Below, piece after piece: positions 1-6,548 of a DNA stretch of 32,278 nucleotides; position 1 is the first letter of the stretch, and each line of letters starts with the position of its first letter. Below the pieces are notes generated by a model. It was not told where the DNA came from. It saw nothing but the letters and a program-made list of their open reading frames with translations, and ran no database searches. Source of the stretch: a virus; IMG/VR virus record IMGVR_UViG_3300043398_000129, positions 1 to 32,278 of that record. One strand, written 5' to 3'. Both the position numbers and the translations under genes were made by a program.

Positions 1-362
1 AGGTTCGCGATATGCACGGCCGTCAGACGCCCCGGCTTCGTGACGCGCAGCATCTGGCGGATGATGAAGCCGTAGTGCTCGAAGAACTCCAACAGCGTGC
101 GATTGTTGCCGAGATCGCGGTCATCCGGCGAATAGCAGTAGAGCATCGCAAAGGGTGGGCTATAGACTGACAGATCGCGTGGGCGGATGCGCTCGTGCGG
201 GCCGGTGCGGCTCGGCGCGTGCTGTTTCTCGCGCCGCTCTGCGTGGCCGAGCAGACCGTCGAGGAAGCCAAGCGCCTCGGCATCGATCCCGTCGCCGTGG
301 AACACGCGGCGCTTCCGCGCGAGAAACGCGGCGTAATCAGGAGCCGTTGGCGATTCGGGCAC
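1..362 (-). CDS. DNA methyltransferase, N-terminal part (cut by left edge)
   Basis: Transfers a methyl group to DNA bases, presumably to protect phage DNA from restriction or to regulate it. I read this frame by hand from the minus strand. It contains DLSVYSPPFAMLYCYSPDD, which holds the SPPF catalytic motif IV of amino-methyltransferases (N4-cytosine or N6-adenine type). Further on are RDLGNN, EFFEHYGFIIRQMLRV and TKPGRLTAVHIANL, typical of phage members that have motif IV near the N-terminus. The start is a GTG at 362-360 with GAAGGA about 8 nt upstream, just after an in-frame stop. It overlaps the end of the upstream gene by 26 nt. The C-terminal half, including the AdoMet-binding FxGxG motif expected in this class, lies beyond the window. 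Base specificity cannot be told. Confidence 0.85.
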   Translation of the reverse strand, partial: MPESPTAPDYAAFLARKRRVFHGDGIDAEALGFLDGLLGHAERREKQHAPSRTGPHERIRPRDLSVYSPPFAMLYCYSPDDRDLGNNRTLLEFFEHYGFIIRQMLRVTKPGRLTAVHIAN

Positions 363-678
363 GGTAAAGACGTCCTTCGTGTTTCTGTGCGTCGGTCATG
401 TGGGCTTTGTCGGTGAGCGTCGCCCAGTGATTCGGCGAGGCGTTCAATTCGTCGGCGCCCGCTCGGGCCTGCGCCAGGGTGACGGACCGGACGACGTAAT
501 GCCCGGTTGGGAGATGCGTCAGCGTGTAGTCATCCGTGAGGATCTTGTCTTGAACCGGAGGTCCATACCACGTCCGATGCACCGCGAAGCAGCCGATAAT
601 TTCCGCGTCCACGCACACTCGCCGCTCATGCGGTGGACGGTATCGCAAGTCGATGCAGGGGATCTCAATCATCGGCAT
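337..678 (-). CDS. Hypothetical protein, early leftward operon
   Basis: A 113-residue soluble protein that I do not recognise. It begins MPMIEIPCIDLRYRPP and has a mixed composition without membrane segments. The chosen ATG (678) has GAGG 6 nt upstream; an ATG two codons later (672) and an in-frame start at 690 are possible. Its start overlaps the stop of the 665-886 gene, and its 3' end overlaps the methyltransferase start, so the three genes form one tightly coupled leftward unit. Its sequence is balanced in composition, unlike the Arg/Ser-rich shadow frames over the same bases. No function is assigned. Confidence 0.75.
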   Translation of the reverse strand: MPMIEIPCIDLRYRPPHERRVCVDAEIIGCFAVHRTWYGPPVQDKILTDDYTLTHLPTGHYVVRSVTLAQARAGADELNASPNHWATLTDKAHMTDAQKHEGRLYRARIANGS

Positions 679-886
679 CGAGCACCTCACCTGGAACAGT
701 CTCGCCGCGCCAGCGCACGTCCTGCCGAAGCATGGCGGCGACGGCCTCAGCCTGTTTCGCGCGGATCGTCTCCGCGGCGGCGACGCTCAGCGCGACCTGG
801 AGCAGGAGCCGATAGCGCTCGGCGGCGTCCACGGCCCGCTCGGCAATGTCGGCGAACGCGTGCGCGAGCTGCTCAGTGTCCGCCAT
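665..886 (-). CDS. Small helical hypothetical protein, first gene of leftward operon
   Basis: A 73-residue, Ala/Glu/Arg-rich, probably all-helical protein (for example AHAFADIAERAVDAAERYRL). I chose the ATG at 886 because it lies where a transcript from the candidate promoter (TTGACA at 916-921, 17-nt spacer, CAAGAT at 893-898) would begin, giving a leaderless mRNA. A GTG at 892 in the same frame is the alternative. No Shine-Dalgarno sequence precedes either start. It is the promoter-proximal gene of the operon that ends in the DNA methyltransferase. Function unknown. Confidence 0.7.
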   Translation of the reverse strand: MADTEQLAHAFADIAERAVDAAERYRLLLQVALSVAAAETIRAKQAEAVAAMLRQDVRWRGETVPGEVLDADD

Positions 887-892
887 GCGCAC

Positions 893-921
893 ATCTTGGC
901 GAATCTAGAATTGTTTGTCAA
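893..921 (-). promoter_or_regulatory. Candidate leftward early promoter
   Basis: On the minus strand a perfect -35 box TTGACA (916-921) is followed after 17 nt by CAAGAT (893-898), which matches 3 of 6 bases of the -10 consensus. The predicted transcript start falls on or beside the ATG at 886. The -35 box lies inside the left arm of the inverted repeat at 917-940, as expected if a repressor controls it. Confidence 0.5.
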
Positions 922-940
922 GCGTAATTATTCGCTTGAC
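917..940. promoter_or_regulatory. Palindromic operator candidate between divergent genes
   Basis: GTCAAGCG (917-924) and CGCTTGAC (933-940) form a perfect 8-bp inverted repeat around an AT-only 8-bp spacer, in an otherwise GC-rich genome. Arm centres are 16 bp apart, so a dimer could contact one face of the helix. Each arm contains TTGAC, the core of the -35 box of the promoter leading away from it. The XRE-type regulator encoded immediately to the right (972-1181) is the obvious candidate ligand. This is inference from position. Confidence 0.6.
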
Positions 941-965
941 GCACACGCGCCGCGCGTGCGACGAT
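936..965 (+). promoter_or_regulatory. Candidate rightward early promoter
   Basis: TTGACG (936-941) lies in the right arm of the palindrome and is followed after 18 nt by GACGAT (960-965), a weak -10 (3 of 6). The predicted start site coincides with the ATG of the regulator at 972, so the mRNA would be leaderless. No Shine-Dalgarno sequence is seen before that ATG. Confidence 0.4.
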
Positions 966-971
966 TCCCGC

Positions 972-1181
972 ATGGCGCGTAAACAACTCCGGATTCGACA
1001 GGAACGGAAGCAGCGGCGGCAAAGTCTCGAGGTCGTGGCGCGACGGCTCCGGCTCAGTCTGAGCAAGTATCAGGCGATTGAGTCCGGCCGCCGCGATCCG
1101 CAGCTCGGCGACGCGCAACGGATCGCGCGCTACTACAGTCTGGCCACGGATGACGCCTTCGCGCGCGTCGAGGTGCCGTGA
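972..1181 (+). CDS. XRE/Cro-type helix-turn-helix regulator
   Basis: A 69-residue DNA-binding protein. Residues 17-55 have the pattern of an XRE HTH domain: SLEVVARRLRLSLSKYQAIE followed by SGRRDPQLGDAQRIARYY, with the usual E-SGRR-P turn. The N-terminus is very basic. The length is that of a Cro-like protein made of a single HTH domain without a cleavable or oligomerising C-terminal domain. The ATG at 972 is preferred over upstream in-frame starts because those lie inside the operator region. The gene faces the leftward operon across the palindrome at 917-940 and probably controls both directions. The 3' end overlaps the next gene by GTGA. Confidence 0.85.
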   Translation: MARKQLRIRQERKQRRQSLEVVARRLRLSLSKYQAIESGRRDPQLGDAQRIARYYSLATDDAFARVEVP

Positions 1182-1534
1182 CAGCGCGCCGGCCGCCGCG
1201 CGTGGCGACGTGCCCGTGCGGTTGCACATTCGAGGCACAAGGCCGCACCCGTCGCGTGTATTGCTGCGAAGACTGCCGGCTGGCGGGGCGACGCGCGCAG
1301 AACGCGCGGCCGCGGCTGTCGATGGCGGGCGACTTGACGGCCGCACAGATCGAAGCGCTCTATCAACAGTCGGAAGCGCGGGGCCGTGCGCGGCGCCAGC
1401 GCACACATGGAGGATCAGATGCGACGCACAGCCATCGGGAAGGTGTTGGAGAACCTGGACACCAAGATCGGGATGCTCGAATCGGTGAAGCGTTACATGC
1501 AGAACGGGGCGACCGTCGAGACACTGGCGTCTGA
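1178..1534 (+). CDS. Small zinc-ribbon-like protein
   Basis: A 118-residue ORF starting at a GTG that overlaps the regulator's stop codon. The N-terminal half has four or more paired cysteines (CPCGC near residues 12-16 and CCEDC near residues 29-33) spaced as in a zinc ribbon. Residues up to about 75 look like genuine protein (LTAAQIEALYQQSEARGRAR). The last about 40 residues overlap the following gene by 116 nt in another frame and have a His/Arg/Gly-rich shadow-like composition, so the functional part may be the first two thirds. Possible roles are nucleic-acid binding or transcriptional control; nothing more can be said. Confidence 0.65.
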   Translation: MTARRPPRVATCPCGCTFEAQGRTRRVYCCEDCRLAGRRAQNARPRLSMAGDLTAAQIEALYQQSEARGRARRQRTHGGSDATHSHREGVGEPGHQDRDARIGEALHAERGDRRDTGV

Positions 1535-1640
1535 TATCGCTCGGCTGGAGGAGGTGCGGGATCTGGTCGCCGCGCAGCAGCCACCCGCGAGCGAGGCGAA
1601 GCCACGGAAGCCGCGCACGCGGAAGCCGAAGGCCGCGTAG
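1419..1640 (+). CDS. Small helical protein with basic Lys/Pro tail
   Basis: A 73-residue protein. Residues 1-50 are predicted helical (IGKVLENLDTKIGMLESVKR). The C-terminus is a basic, Pro-rich tail (KPRKPRTRKPKAA), suggestive of nucleic-acid contact. The ATG at 1419 is chosen because GGAGG lies 5 nt upstream; in-frame ATGs further upstream lack this. It precedes the nuclease gene by about 12 nt. Function unknown. Confidence 0.75.
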   Translation: MRRTAIGKVLENLDTKIGMLESVKRYMQNGATVETLASDIARLEEVRDLVAAQQPPASEAKPRKPRTRKPKAA

Positions 1641-1652
1641 GAGCCACCCATC

Positions 1653-2516
1653 ATGGACGCCGGCATCCACGCGCTGACGCGCGAGACGTATCACGCGGAT
1701 CCGTGCGACACGCCGAGCCTGTCGGCGTCCATCGCGACGATCCTGCTCGCACAGTCGCCGTTGCACGCGCACGCGGCGCATCCGCGATTGGGCGGCCGTC
1801 CGTCGCAAGAATCCGAGACCTTCGATCTCGGCACGGCCGCGCACGATTACATCTTGGAAGGCACCGAGGACCGGTATCACGTCATCACAGCTACGACGAA
1901 GGATGGCGAGCCTGTCTCGGACTGGCGCACGGTCGCCGCGCGACTGGAGCGCGACGCCGCGCGGGCAGCGGGGAAGACGCCCCTGTTACAGAGGCATCTG
2001 GAGTCGGTGCGCACGATGGCGCATGCGGCGCGGTCACACGTGGCAGCCTTTGACGACGGGCCGGTGCCGTTGGGTGATGGCGGCGTGGCTGAACAGACGC
2101 TGGTCTGGCCGGAGGGATCGATCTGGTGCCGAGCGCGGCTCGACTGGATCCATCGCGATTTCGAGACGATTGACGACCTGAAGACGACGACGGACGCCGA
2201 ACCTGGCGCGTTTGCCCGCGCGCTGTATGGCCGCGGCGGCGACCTGCAGGCCGCCTTCTACCTGCGCGGATTGCGCGTCCTCACCGGCCACGACGCGGCG
2301 TTCCGGTTTGTCGTCGTGGAGAATGCGTGGCCGTTCGCCGTCTCGGTCGTCCAGTTGTCGCCGATGGCGCTGGCATTCGCCGCGGAAAAGGTCGATCGCG
2401 CGATCCAGATCTGGGCGCGGTGCCTCGAGACGGGCGACTGGCCTGGCTATCCGACGCGCACGGCCTATGTGGATCCGCCCGCGTGGGCGACGATGGCCGA
2501 GGAGGTGCGCCCATGA
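1653..2516 (+). CDS. RecE-like PD-(D/E)XK exonuclease
   Basis: A 287-residue protein of the phage exonuclease VIII-like (DUF3799) group, which resects double-stranded DNA ends for single-strand annealing. Visible features are GTAAHDYIL at about 60-68 with a conserved His, the metal-binding Asp in RLDW at about 164, the D-L-K of IDDLKTTT at about 175-177, and the Q-x3-Y motif (QAAFY) at about 199-203 that characterises RecB/lambda-exo-like nucleases. The catalytic set appears complete. It overlaps the next gene, a Sak4-like ATPase, by ATGA, so the two are probably translated together as a two-component recombination module acting on replicating phage DNA. Confidence 0.88.
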   Translation: MDAGIHALTRETYHADPCDTPSLSASIATILLAQSPLHAHAAHPRLGGRPSQESETFDLGTAAHDYILEGTEDRYHVITATTKDGEPVSDWRTVAARLERDAARAAGKTPLLQRHLESVRTMAHAARSHVAAFDDGPVPLGDGGVAEQTLVWPEGSIWCRARLDWIHRDFETIDDLKTTTDAEPGAFARALYGRGGDLQAAFYLRGLRVLTGHDAAFRFVVVENAWPFAVSVVQLSPMALAFAAEKVDRAIQIWARCLETGDWPGYPTRTAYVDPPAWATMAEEVRP

Positions 2517-3514
2517 CCTACACGTTCCGGCCCGCGCGCCGGTCCAGTGCGCCACTGATCATTGGGATCGCGGGCGGCACCGGATCAGGCAAAACATACT
2601 CCGCGATGCGGCTGGCGAAGGGCATGGCTGGCGGCCAGCGGTTCGCCGTCATCGATAGCGAGAACGGACGCGCGTCGTTCTACGCGGACAGCTTCGACTT
2701 CGACACGGCGCAGATCGCGGCACCGTTCACGCCCGCGCACTACCTCGCCGCGATCCAGGCCGCCGATCGGGCAGGGTATCCCGTCATCGTCGTCGATTCG
2801 GCGAGTCACGAGTATGCGGGCGACGGCGGCGTGTTGGATCTGCAAGAGGCCGAGTTCAAGCGGCTCGGCGGCGGCGACAACGTCAAGATGCTCTCGTGGG
2901 CCATGCCCAAGACGGAGCACAAAGCGATGGTCTATGGACTCTTGCAGCTCAAGGCGCATCTCATTCTGTGCTTCCGCGCGGAGAACAAGATCGAGATAGC
3001 CAAGGACGACCGCGGCCTCACCGTGGTGCGGGAGAAACGATCGCTCGTGGGCTATCACGGCTGGATCCCCATCACGGAAAAGTCGCTTCCGTTCGAGCTG
3101 ACAACCTTCCTCATGCTGACCGCGGATGAACCGGGGAAACCGAAAGCGATCACCTTGCGCGAACCGCATCGCGCGATGTTCCCGAGCGATACGCCCATCA
3201 GCGAAGCGTCCGGATCGCAATTGGCCGCGTGGGCCTCCGGCGCAGGGTCGGCGGCCGCCCCCTCGGCGCCTGCGGCGACCACGCCCACGACCGCCACGCA
3301 CACCGGCGCCTTTACGGCCGTGGCGTCGAAGAAGGCCGGGAGCAAGGCGTATTATGAGATGGTCGTCGGCCGCGAGGTGTTCCAAGTCGCAGATCCCGAT
3401 CTCTCGGCGCAGGCGCTGGGGTTGGACGCGGGCGATCTAATCTGCGTCACGTATCGATCGGAAGTGAAAGGATCGACCACATGGCGACTGGTGACCGCAA
3501 TCACGGCGGCATAA
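2513..3514 (+). CDS. Sak4-like RecA-fold ATPase with extra C-terminal domain
   Basis: A 333-residue P-loop ATPase of the phage AAA_24/Sak4 type, the annealing or strand-exchange partner of the upstream exonuclease. Walker A is GGTGSGKT at residues 21-28; Walker B is VIVVDS at about 91-96. After the ATPase core comes an Ala/Pro/Thr-rich linker (about 241-264), then a roughly 68-residue beta-rich domain (266-333) with alternating hydrophobic strands (YYEMVVGREVFQV, DLICVTYRSEV, TWRLVTAI) that could be an OB fold. GGAGG sits 7 nt before the ATG, which overlaps the nuclease stop. No separate single-strand binding protein is seen nearby, so the tail may supply that function; this last point is inference. 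Confidence 0.85.
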   Translation: MTYTFRPARRSSAPLIIGIAGGTGSGKTYSAMRLAKGMAGGQRFAVIDSENGRASFYADSFDFDTAQIAAPFTPAHYLAAIQAADRAGYPVIVVDSASHEYAGDGGVLDLQEAEFKRLGGGDNVKMLSWAMPKTEHKAMVYGLLQLKAHLILCFRAENKIEIAKDDRGLTVVREKRSLVGYHGWIPITEKSLPFELTTFLMLTADEPGKPKAITLREPHRAMFPSDTPISEASGSQLAAWASGAGSAAAPSAPAATTPTTATHTGAFTAVASKKAGSKAYYEMVVGREVFQVADPDLSAQALGLDAGDLICVTYRSEVKGSTTWRLVTAITAA

Positions 3515-3909
3515 CCTGCGACGGCTGCGGCGCACTGGCCCCTGAGTGCCGCTGTCCAGAGCTGGCGGCGCTCGCCTCCGCTCGTCCCAGCCGCGCAGGC
3601 CACTGGTGGGTGCCGGATCCAGGCGGGCTGCTGCTCGCGTGCGTGGCCGCGCTGGTCATGTGGATACTCCTTTTCTCGTGGATCCGAGCTTCGGCCGCTG
3701 GTCACGCGCAGGGCGGCGAGGTGCCAGCGGTTTCCAACCGTGTGCTCCAGAGCGGTGAAGATTCGGGAGATCCTCTGCGCGGCGTCATCATCGACGCGCA
3801 GGCGCAGCGGATCACGATTACGGATCGCCTGCCAGTGGACGTGGAGGTGTGCATCCTCGGCGTGTGCCATCTCGCGCAGACGTGGCGGCAATACGGCGCG
3901 GGACAATGA
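3481..3909 (+). CDS. Membrane protein with N-terminal Cys cluster
   Basis: A 142-residue protein. Residues 13-25 carry CDGCG and CRC, a probable zinc knuckle facing the cytoplasm. One transmembrane segment follows (about 49-67, LLLACVAALVMWILLFSWI), then a C-terminal domain of about 70 residues with two further cysteines (CILGVCH). The ATG overlaps the end of the ATPase gene by 34 nt and has AAAGGA 8 nt upstream. The 3' end overlaps the next start by ATGA. Membrane topology is inferred from hydrophobicity. No family recognised. Confidence 0.75.
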   Translation: MATGDRNHGGITCDGCGALAPECRCPELAALASARPSRAGHWWVPDPGGLLLACVAALVMWILLFSWIRASAAGHAQGGEVPAVSNRVLQSGEDSGDPLRGVIIDAQAQRITITDRLPVDVEVCILGVCHLAQTWRQYGAGQ

Positions 3910-4085
3910 CGCACTGGTTCCGCCCGGCGCCGTTGCCGCACACGGTGCGACTGGCCTACTATCAGCGCTTCACGCCAGCACCGAAGCCCGTGCCCTCGTG
4001 GCGCGTGGTGCGCGAGACGCGATGGCGGCTCAACGGTGGTGAGTCGCGCGACACGAGACAGACGGTAAGTATGGAGGAGACTCAC

Positions 4086-4415
4086 ATGGATATGATGCGA
4101 CAGGGTGATGTGCTGGTTACACGCGTGGCACGGCGGGCGCGCAAGGGCGAACAGGTGACTGCTGACGGAGGCCGCGTCGTGCTGGCGCATGGCGAAGTGA
4201 CGGGGCATGCGCACGTTGTGCAGGTCGAAGATGGGCTCGAGATGCCAGCGGCGCAGTTGTTCACGGAACCGGATGGCACGCGCTATCTGTTCGTGGACCG
4301 TCCGTGTGCGCTGGTGCATGAGGAGCACGGCCCGATCGCGCTCGCGCCGGGCTGCTACCGCGTGACACGTCAGCGCGAATACAGCCCAGAGGCCATCCGG
4401 ACGGTGGCGGACTGA
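4086..4415 (+). CDS. Conserved phage hypothetical protein
   Basis: A 109-residue beta-rich protein of a type common in phage early regions. It begins MDMMRQGDVLVTRV, has a central GEVTGHAHVV motif and ends RQREYSPEAIRTVAD. The start at 4086 is supported by GGAGGAG 6 nt upstream. The same frame is open upstream to an ATG at 3906, which overlaps the stop of the preceding gene by ATGA; initiation there would add 60 residues (MTHWFRPAPLPHTVRLAY...). Both starts may be used. The His residues in GHAH and HEEHGP could bind metal, but no activity is known to me. Confidence 0.8.
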   Translation: MDMMRQGDVLVTRVARRARKGEQVTADGGRVVLAHGEVTGHAHVVQVEDGLEMPAAQLFTEPDGTRYLFVDRPCALVHEEHGPIALAPGCYRVTRQREYSPEAIRTVAD

Positions 4416-4420
4416 GGGTT

Positions 4421-5722
4421 ATGGCGACGAAATACGCGCTCACCGACGCCCATCGATTGCAGTTGGCCCCCTGGGCGCAGCGATGGATTGACATCGCGAT
4501 GCGCACGCGGCCGATGGATGACGACGACCGATCGGTGATGCGTGCGGCGGTGCGCGGGCTGTATCAGGCGGCCGGATTAACACCGCCGCCTGATCAGCGC
4601 ATCGTGTTCGTGCCGTCGCCGTTCGTGGCGCGTTTCGCTGGTGGATTCGCCGCCGCGATCTGGTATCTGCGCCGAAACAACAAGCTGGCCGCGACGAGGG
4701 ACGCGACGGCGGCCGCGACGGCGGCCGCGACGGGGGCCGCGACGAGGGACGCGACGGAGGCCGCGACGTGGGACGCGACGAGGGACGCGACGTGGGACGC
4801 GACGAGGGACGCGACGTGGGACGCGACGAGGGCCGCGACGTGGGACGCGACGAGGGACGCGACGGAGGCCGCGACGGCGGCCGCGACGTGGGACGCGACG
4901 GGGGCCGCGACGGGGGCCGCGACGAGGGACGCGACGAGGGACGCGACGGCGGCCGCGACGGAGGCCGCGACGTGGGCCGCGACGGGGGCCGCGAGGGAGT
5001 GGTATGCCATCACTGGCGACATGCGTGCCGTCGCGGATGGTTGTCTTCCTGGCGCGGCTGACTTCGCGCTCGCGTGTGCCCAGTCTGCATTATCGATGTG
5101 GAACGGCGGCAACCAATGGGCGGGATGGGTCTCCTTCCTCTCGTTTTTTCGCCACGTCGCCCAATTACCGCTGGACTACGACCAGTGGGCGCACTACGAA
5201 CAGGCGGCCATCTGCGGCGGCCCGCGCGTCATGCACGCCGATTTTTGCATCGTGAGCGACTTCCCGCGCGTGCTGACGGTGGACGCTAATCGTCGTCCTC
5301 ACCACGACTCCGGGCCGTTCTGTGCATGGGCAGACGGTTCGCGCCTCTATGCGTGGCACGGCACGCGTGTGCCCGGCTGGATCATTGAACATCCCGAGCG
5401 GATCACGGTCGAACACATCCAGCAGGAAGCGAACGCGGAGATCCGGCGCGTGCTACTGGAGCGGTTCGGCGCGGATCGCTACGTGCGCGAGAGCGGCGCG
5501 CAGGTCGTGGACGCCGACGAGATCGGCACGCTCTATCGCGTCGAGTTCGCGGATGACGAGCCACTGGTCATGGTGTCCGTGCTGAACAGCACGCCGGAGA
5601 TGGACGGAAGTCGGAAGACGTATCTGCTCCGTGTGCCTCCGACGATCACGACAGCGCGCGAAGCGGTGGCGTGGACGTTCGATGTGCCTGCGGCACAGTA
5701 TCTGCCAGCGGTGGAGACGTAG
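4421..5722 (+). CDS. DUF6745-like protein with 25 tetrapeptide repeats
   Basis: A 433-residue protein. Residues 1-90 form an N-terminal domain ([36 protein letters not shown]). Residues 91-190 are 25 perfect-length ATxx repeats ([20 protein letters not shown]). Residues 191-433 resemble the DUF6745 family ([47 protein letters not shown]). The family has no established biochemical role that I know of. GAGGG lies just before the ATG. The repeats insert between two otherwise ordinary domains and form a rigid or helical spacer of variable length. No membrane or signal segment is seen. The family assignment is from recall of motifs and needs a profile search. Confidence 0.8.
   Translation: MATKYALTDAHRLQLAPWAQRWIDIAMRTRPMDDDDRSVMRAAVRGLYQAAGLTPPPDQRIVFVPSPFVARFAGGFAAAIWYLRRNNKLAATRDATAAATAAATGAATRDATEAATWDATRDATWDATRDATWDATRAATWDATRDATEAATAAATWDATGAATGAATRDATRDATAAATEAATWAATGAAREWYAITGDMRAVADGCLPGAADFALACAQSALSMWNGGNQWAGWVSFLSFFRHVAQLPLDYDQWAHYEQAAICGGPRVMHADFCIVSDFPRVLTVDANRRPHHDSGPFCAWADGSRLYAWHGTRVPGWIIEHPERITVEHIQQEANAEIRRVLLERFGADRYVRESGAQVVDADEIGTLYRVEFADDEPLVMVSVLNSTPEMDGSRKTYLLRVPPTITTAREAVAWTFDVPAAQYLPAVET
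4691..4990 (+). repeat. 25 x 12-bp tandem coding repeat
   Basis: Twenty-five consecutive units of the consensus GCGACGNNGGMC, without a single insertion, deletion or change at the nine fixed positions, including silent third-codon positions. Only bases 7, 8 and 11 vary. When base 7 is G, base 11 is C in 11 of 11 units; when base 7 is A or T, base 11 is A in 12 of 14. The unit encodes Ala-Thr-X-(Asp/Ala), where X is Arg (8), Trp (6), Ala (4), Gly (4) or Glu (3). The units contain no stop in any forward frame. Confidence 0.97.
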
Positions 5723-5739
5723 CGGAGGCAGGGACGACG

Positions 5740-6135
5740 ATGACTGAGCCCACGCGGAGCGCGGAGGCGATCGCGGCGGAGCTGGAACAGCAGGCGCTCG
5801 ATTGGGAGCCAGTGTCGGATGGCCCTGGTGACTGCTTCAACGATCTCGTCGCCCTGCTTCGTGAAGCTGCCGCCCTGCTGCGCGCCGGAGCCACGTTGCA
5901 GGTCGTTGGGGAATGCCGCAACGGCGGTCCCCACTACTGCCCGAACTGTGACAACAGCTTCACCGCGCTGCGCGCCGGAGCCGAGCGGCGGGAGCCTGAC
6001 CTGCGGCAGCAGATCGAGGGGCTGGCGCAAAGCGTCGATTACTGTGGTACATCCGCCCGCGAAGGCTATCTGATGGCGCTCGGGGATGTCCTCAAGCTCC
6101 TGCCAGCCGAGCGCCCGGCGCAGGAGAGGAGATAA
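5740..6135 (+). CDS. Hypothetical helical protein with Cys/His cluster
   Basis: A 131-residue protein. The N-terminal 60 residues are acidic and helical (AEAIAAELEQQALDWEPV, LVALLREAAALLRAG). A potential zinc site, C-x6-HYCPNC, lies near residues 67-77. The C-terminal part is again helical (LRQQIEGLAQSVDYCG, GYLMALGDVLKLL). The ATG at 5740 follows AGGG by 6 nt. It resembles phage proteins that resize freely and are annotated only as hypothetical. Function unknown. Confidence 0.7.
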   Translation: MTEPTRSAEAIAAELEQQALDWEPVSDGPGDCFNDLVALLREAAALLRAGATLQVVGECRNGGPHYCPNCDNSFTALRAGAERREPDLRQQIEGLAQSVDYCGTSAREGYLMALGDVLKLLPAERPAQERR

Positions 6136-6139
6136 CCGC

Positions 6140-6350
6140 ATGTGGAGGCTCTGGACGCGAGGATGGGGGCTACTGGTGGCATTGGTTTCGTCACGAAGGC
6201 TTCCCGATGTGGGTCGCGTGGCGACTCCCGCGCCGTATCGCACTGTGGGCGTTCATTCGCGTCTACGCGCTCGACGGGCAAGCGCCTGGGCCGGAGTACA
6301 CGCGCATCTACAACGCCTGGGAGGCGCAGGAGAGGAGATCACCCCGATGA
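6140..6350 (+). pseudogene. Small Trp-rich phage protein, apparently frameshifted
   Basis: Two frames together give a coherent protein. The ATG at 6140, with GGAGAGGAG upstream, starts MWRLWTRGW; then, after the run of five G at 6165-6169, the next frame continues as GYWWHWFRHEGFPMWVAW, RLPRRIALWAFIRVYALDGQ and EYTRIYNAWEAQERRSPR, stopping at 6348-6350. That stop overlaps the next ATG by ATGA, the usual junction in this genome, which supports the second frame. Deleting one G restores a protein of about 69 residues. The alternatives are a real inactivating indel, a sequencing or assembly error, a programmed +1 shift, or internal initiation at the ATG at 6207. Function unknown. Confidence 0.65.
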
Positions 6351-6520
6351 TCATCTATAGCGAGATTCGCTGTTCGGATTGCCTCTCGGAGTTTGGCGAT
6401 GGCCCACGCTACGGCGTCATTAAGGAGGACGCCTCCCACGCCTACACCGACGAGGAACGGAAACTTGGCGGCCATCTGTATCAGGTGCTCGTGTGTGCCG
6501 ATTGCGCCGCGTGGTACTAG
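6347..6520 (+). CDS. Small two-CxxC zinc-ribbon protein
   Basis: A 57-residue protein with CSDC near residue 9 and CADC near residue 51, the two halves of a probable zinc ribbon (MIIYSEIRCSDCLSEFGDG at the N-terminus, LVCADCAAWY at the C-terminus). The ATG overlaps the preceding stop and has GAGGAG 8 nt upstream. Upstream in-frame extension is rejected because that stretch is covered by the Trp-rich gene in another frame. Likely a structural zinc protein; role unknown. Confidence 0.75.
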   Translation: MIIYSEIRCSDCLSEFGDGPRYGVIKEDASHAYTDEERKLGGHLYQVLVCADCAAWY

Positions 6521-6548
6521 GATCCAGTCAGTGCCGGAGGAGATCGCG

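Noticed and set aside
918-1880. Long leftward open frame of 320 codons
   Set aside because: It lies antisense to the regulator, zinc-ribbon, 73-residue and nuclease genes, is very Arg-rich, and has no ribosome site; a shadow of GC-rich coding DNA.
4691-4990. CRISPR array or diversity-generating retroelement variable region
   Set aside because: Units are contiguous 12-mers without spacers, and no reverse transcriptase or template repeat was found in the window.
4594-5112. Antisense and other-frame ORFs across the 12-bp repeat (Ala/Val-rich or Gly/Arg/Asp-rich)
   Set aside because: The repeat unit cannot form stops in these frames, so they are open automatically. Only the ATxx frame connects to non-repetitive domains on both sides.
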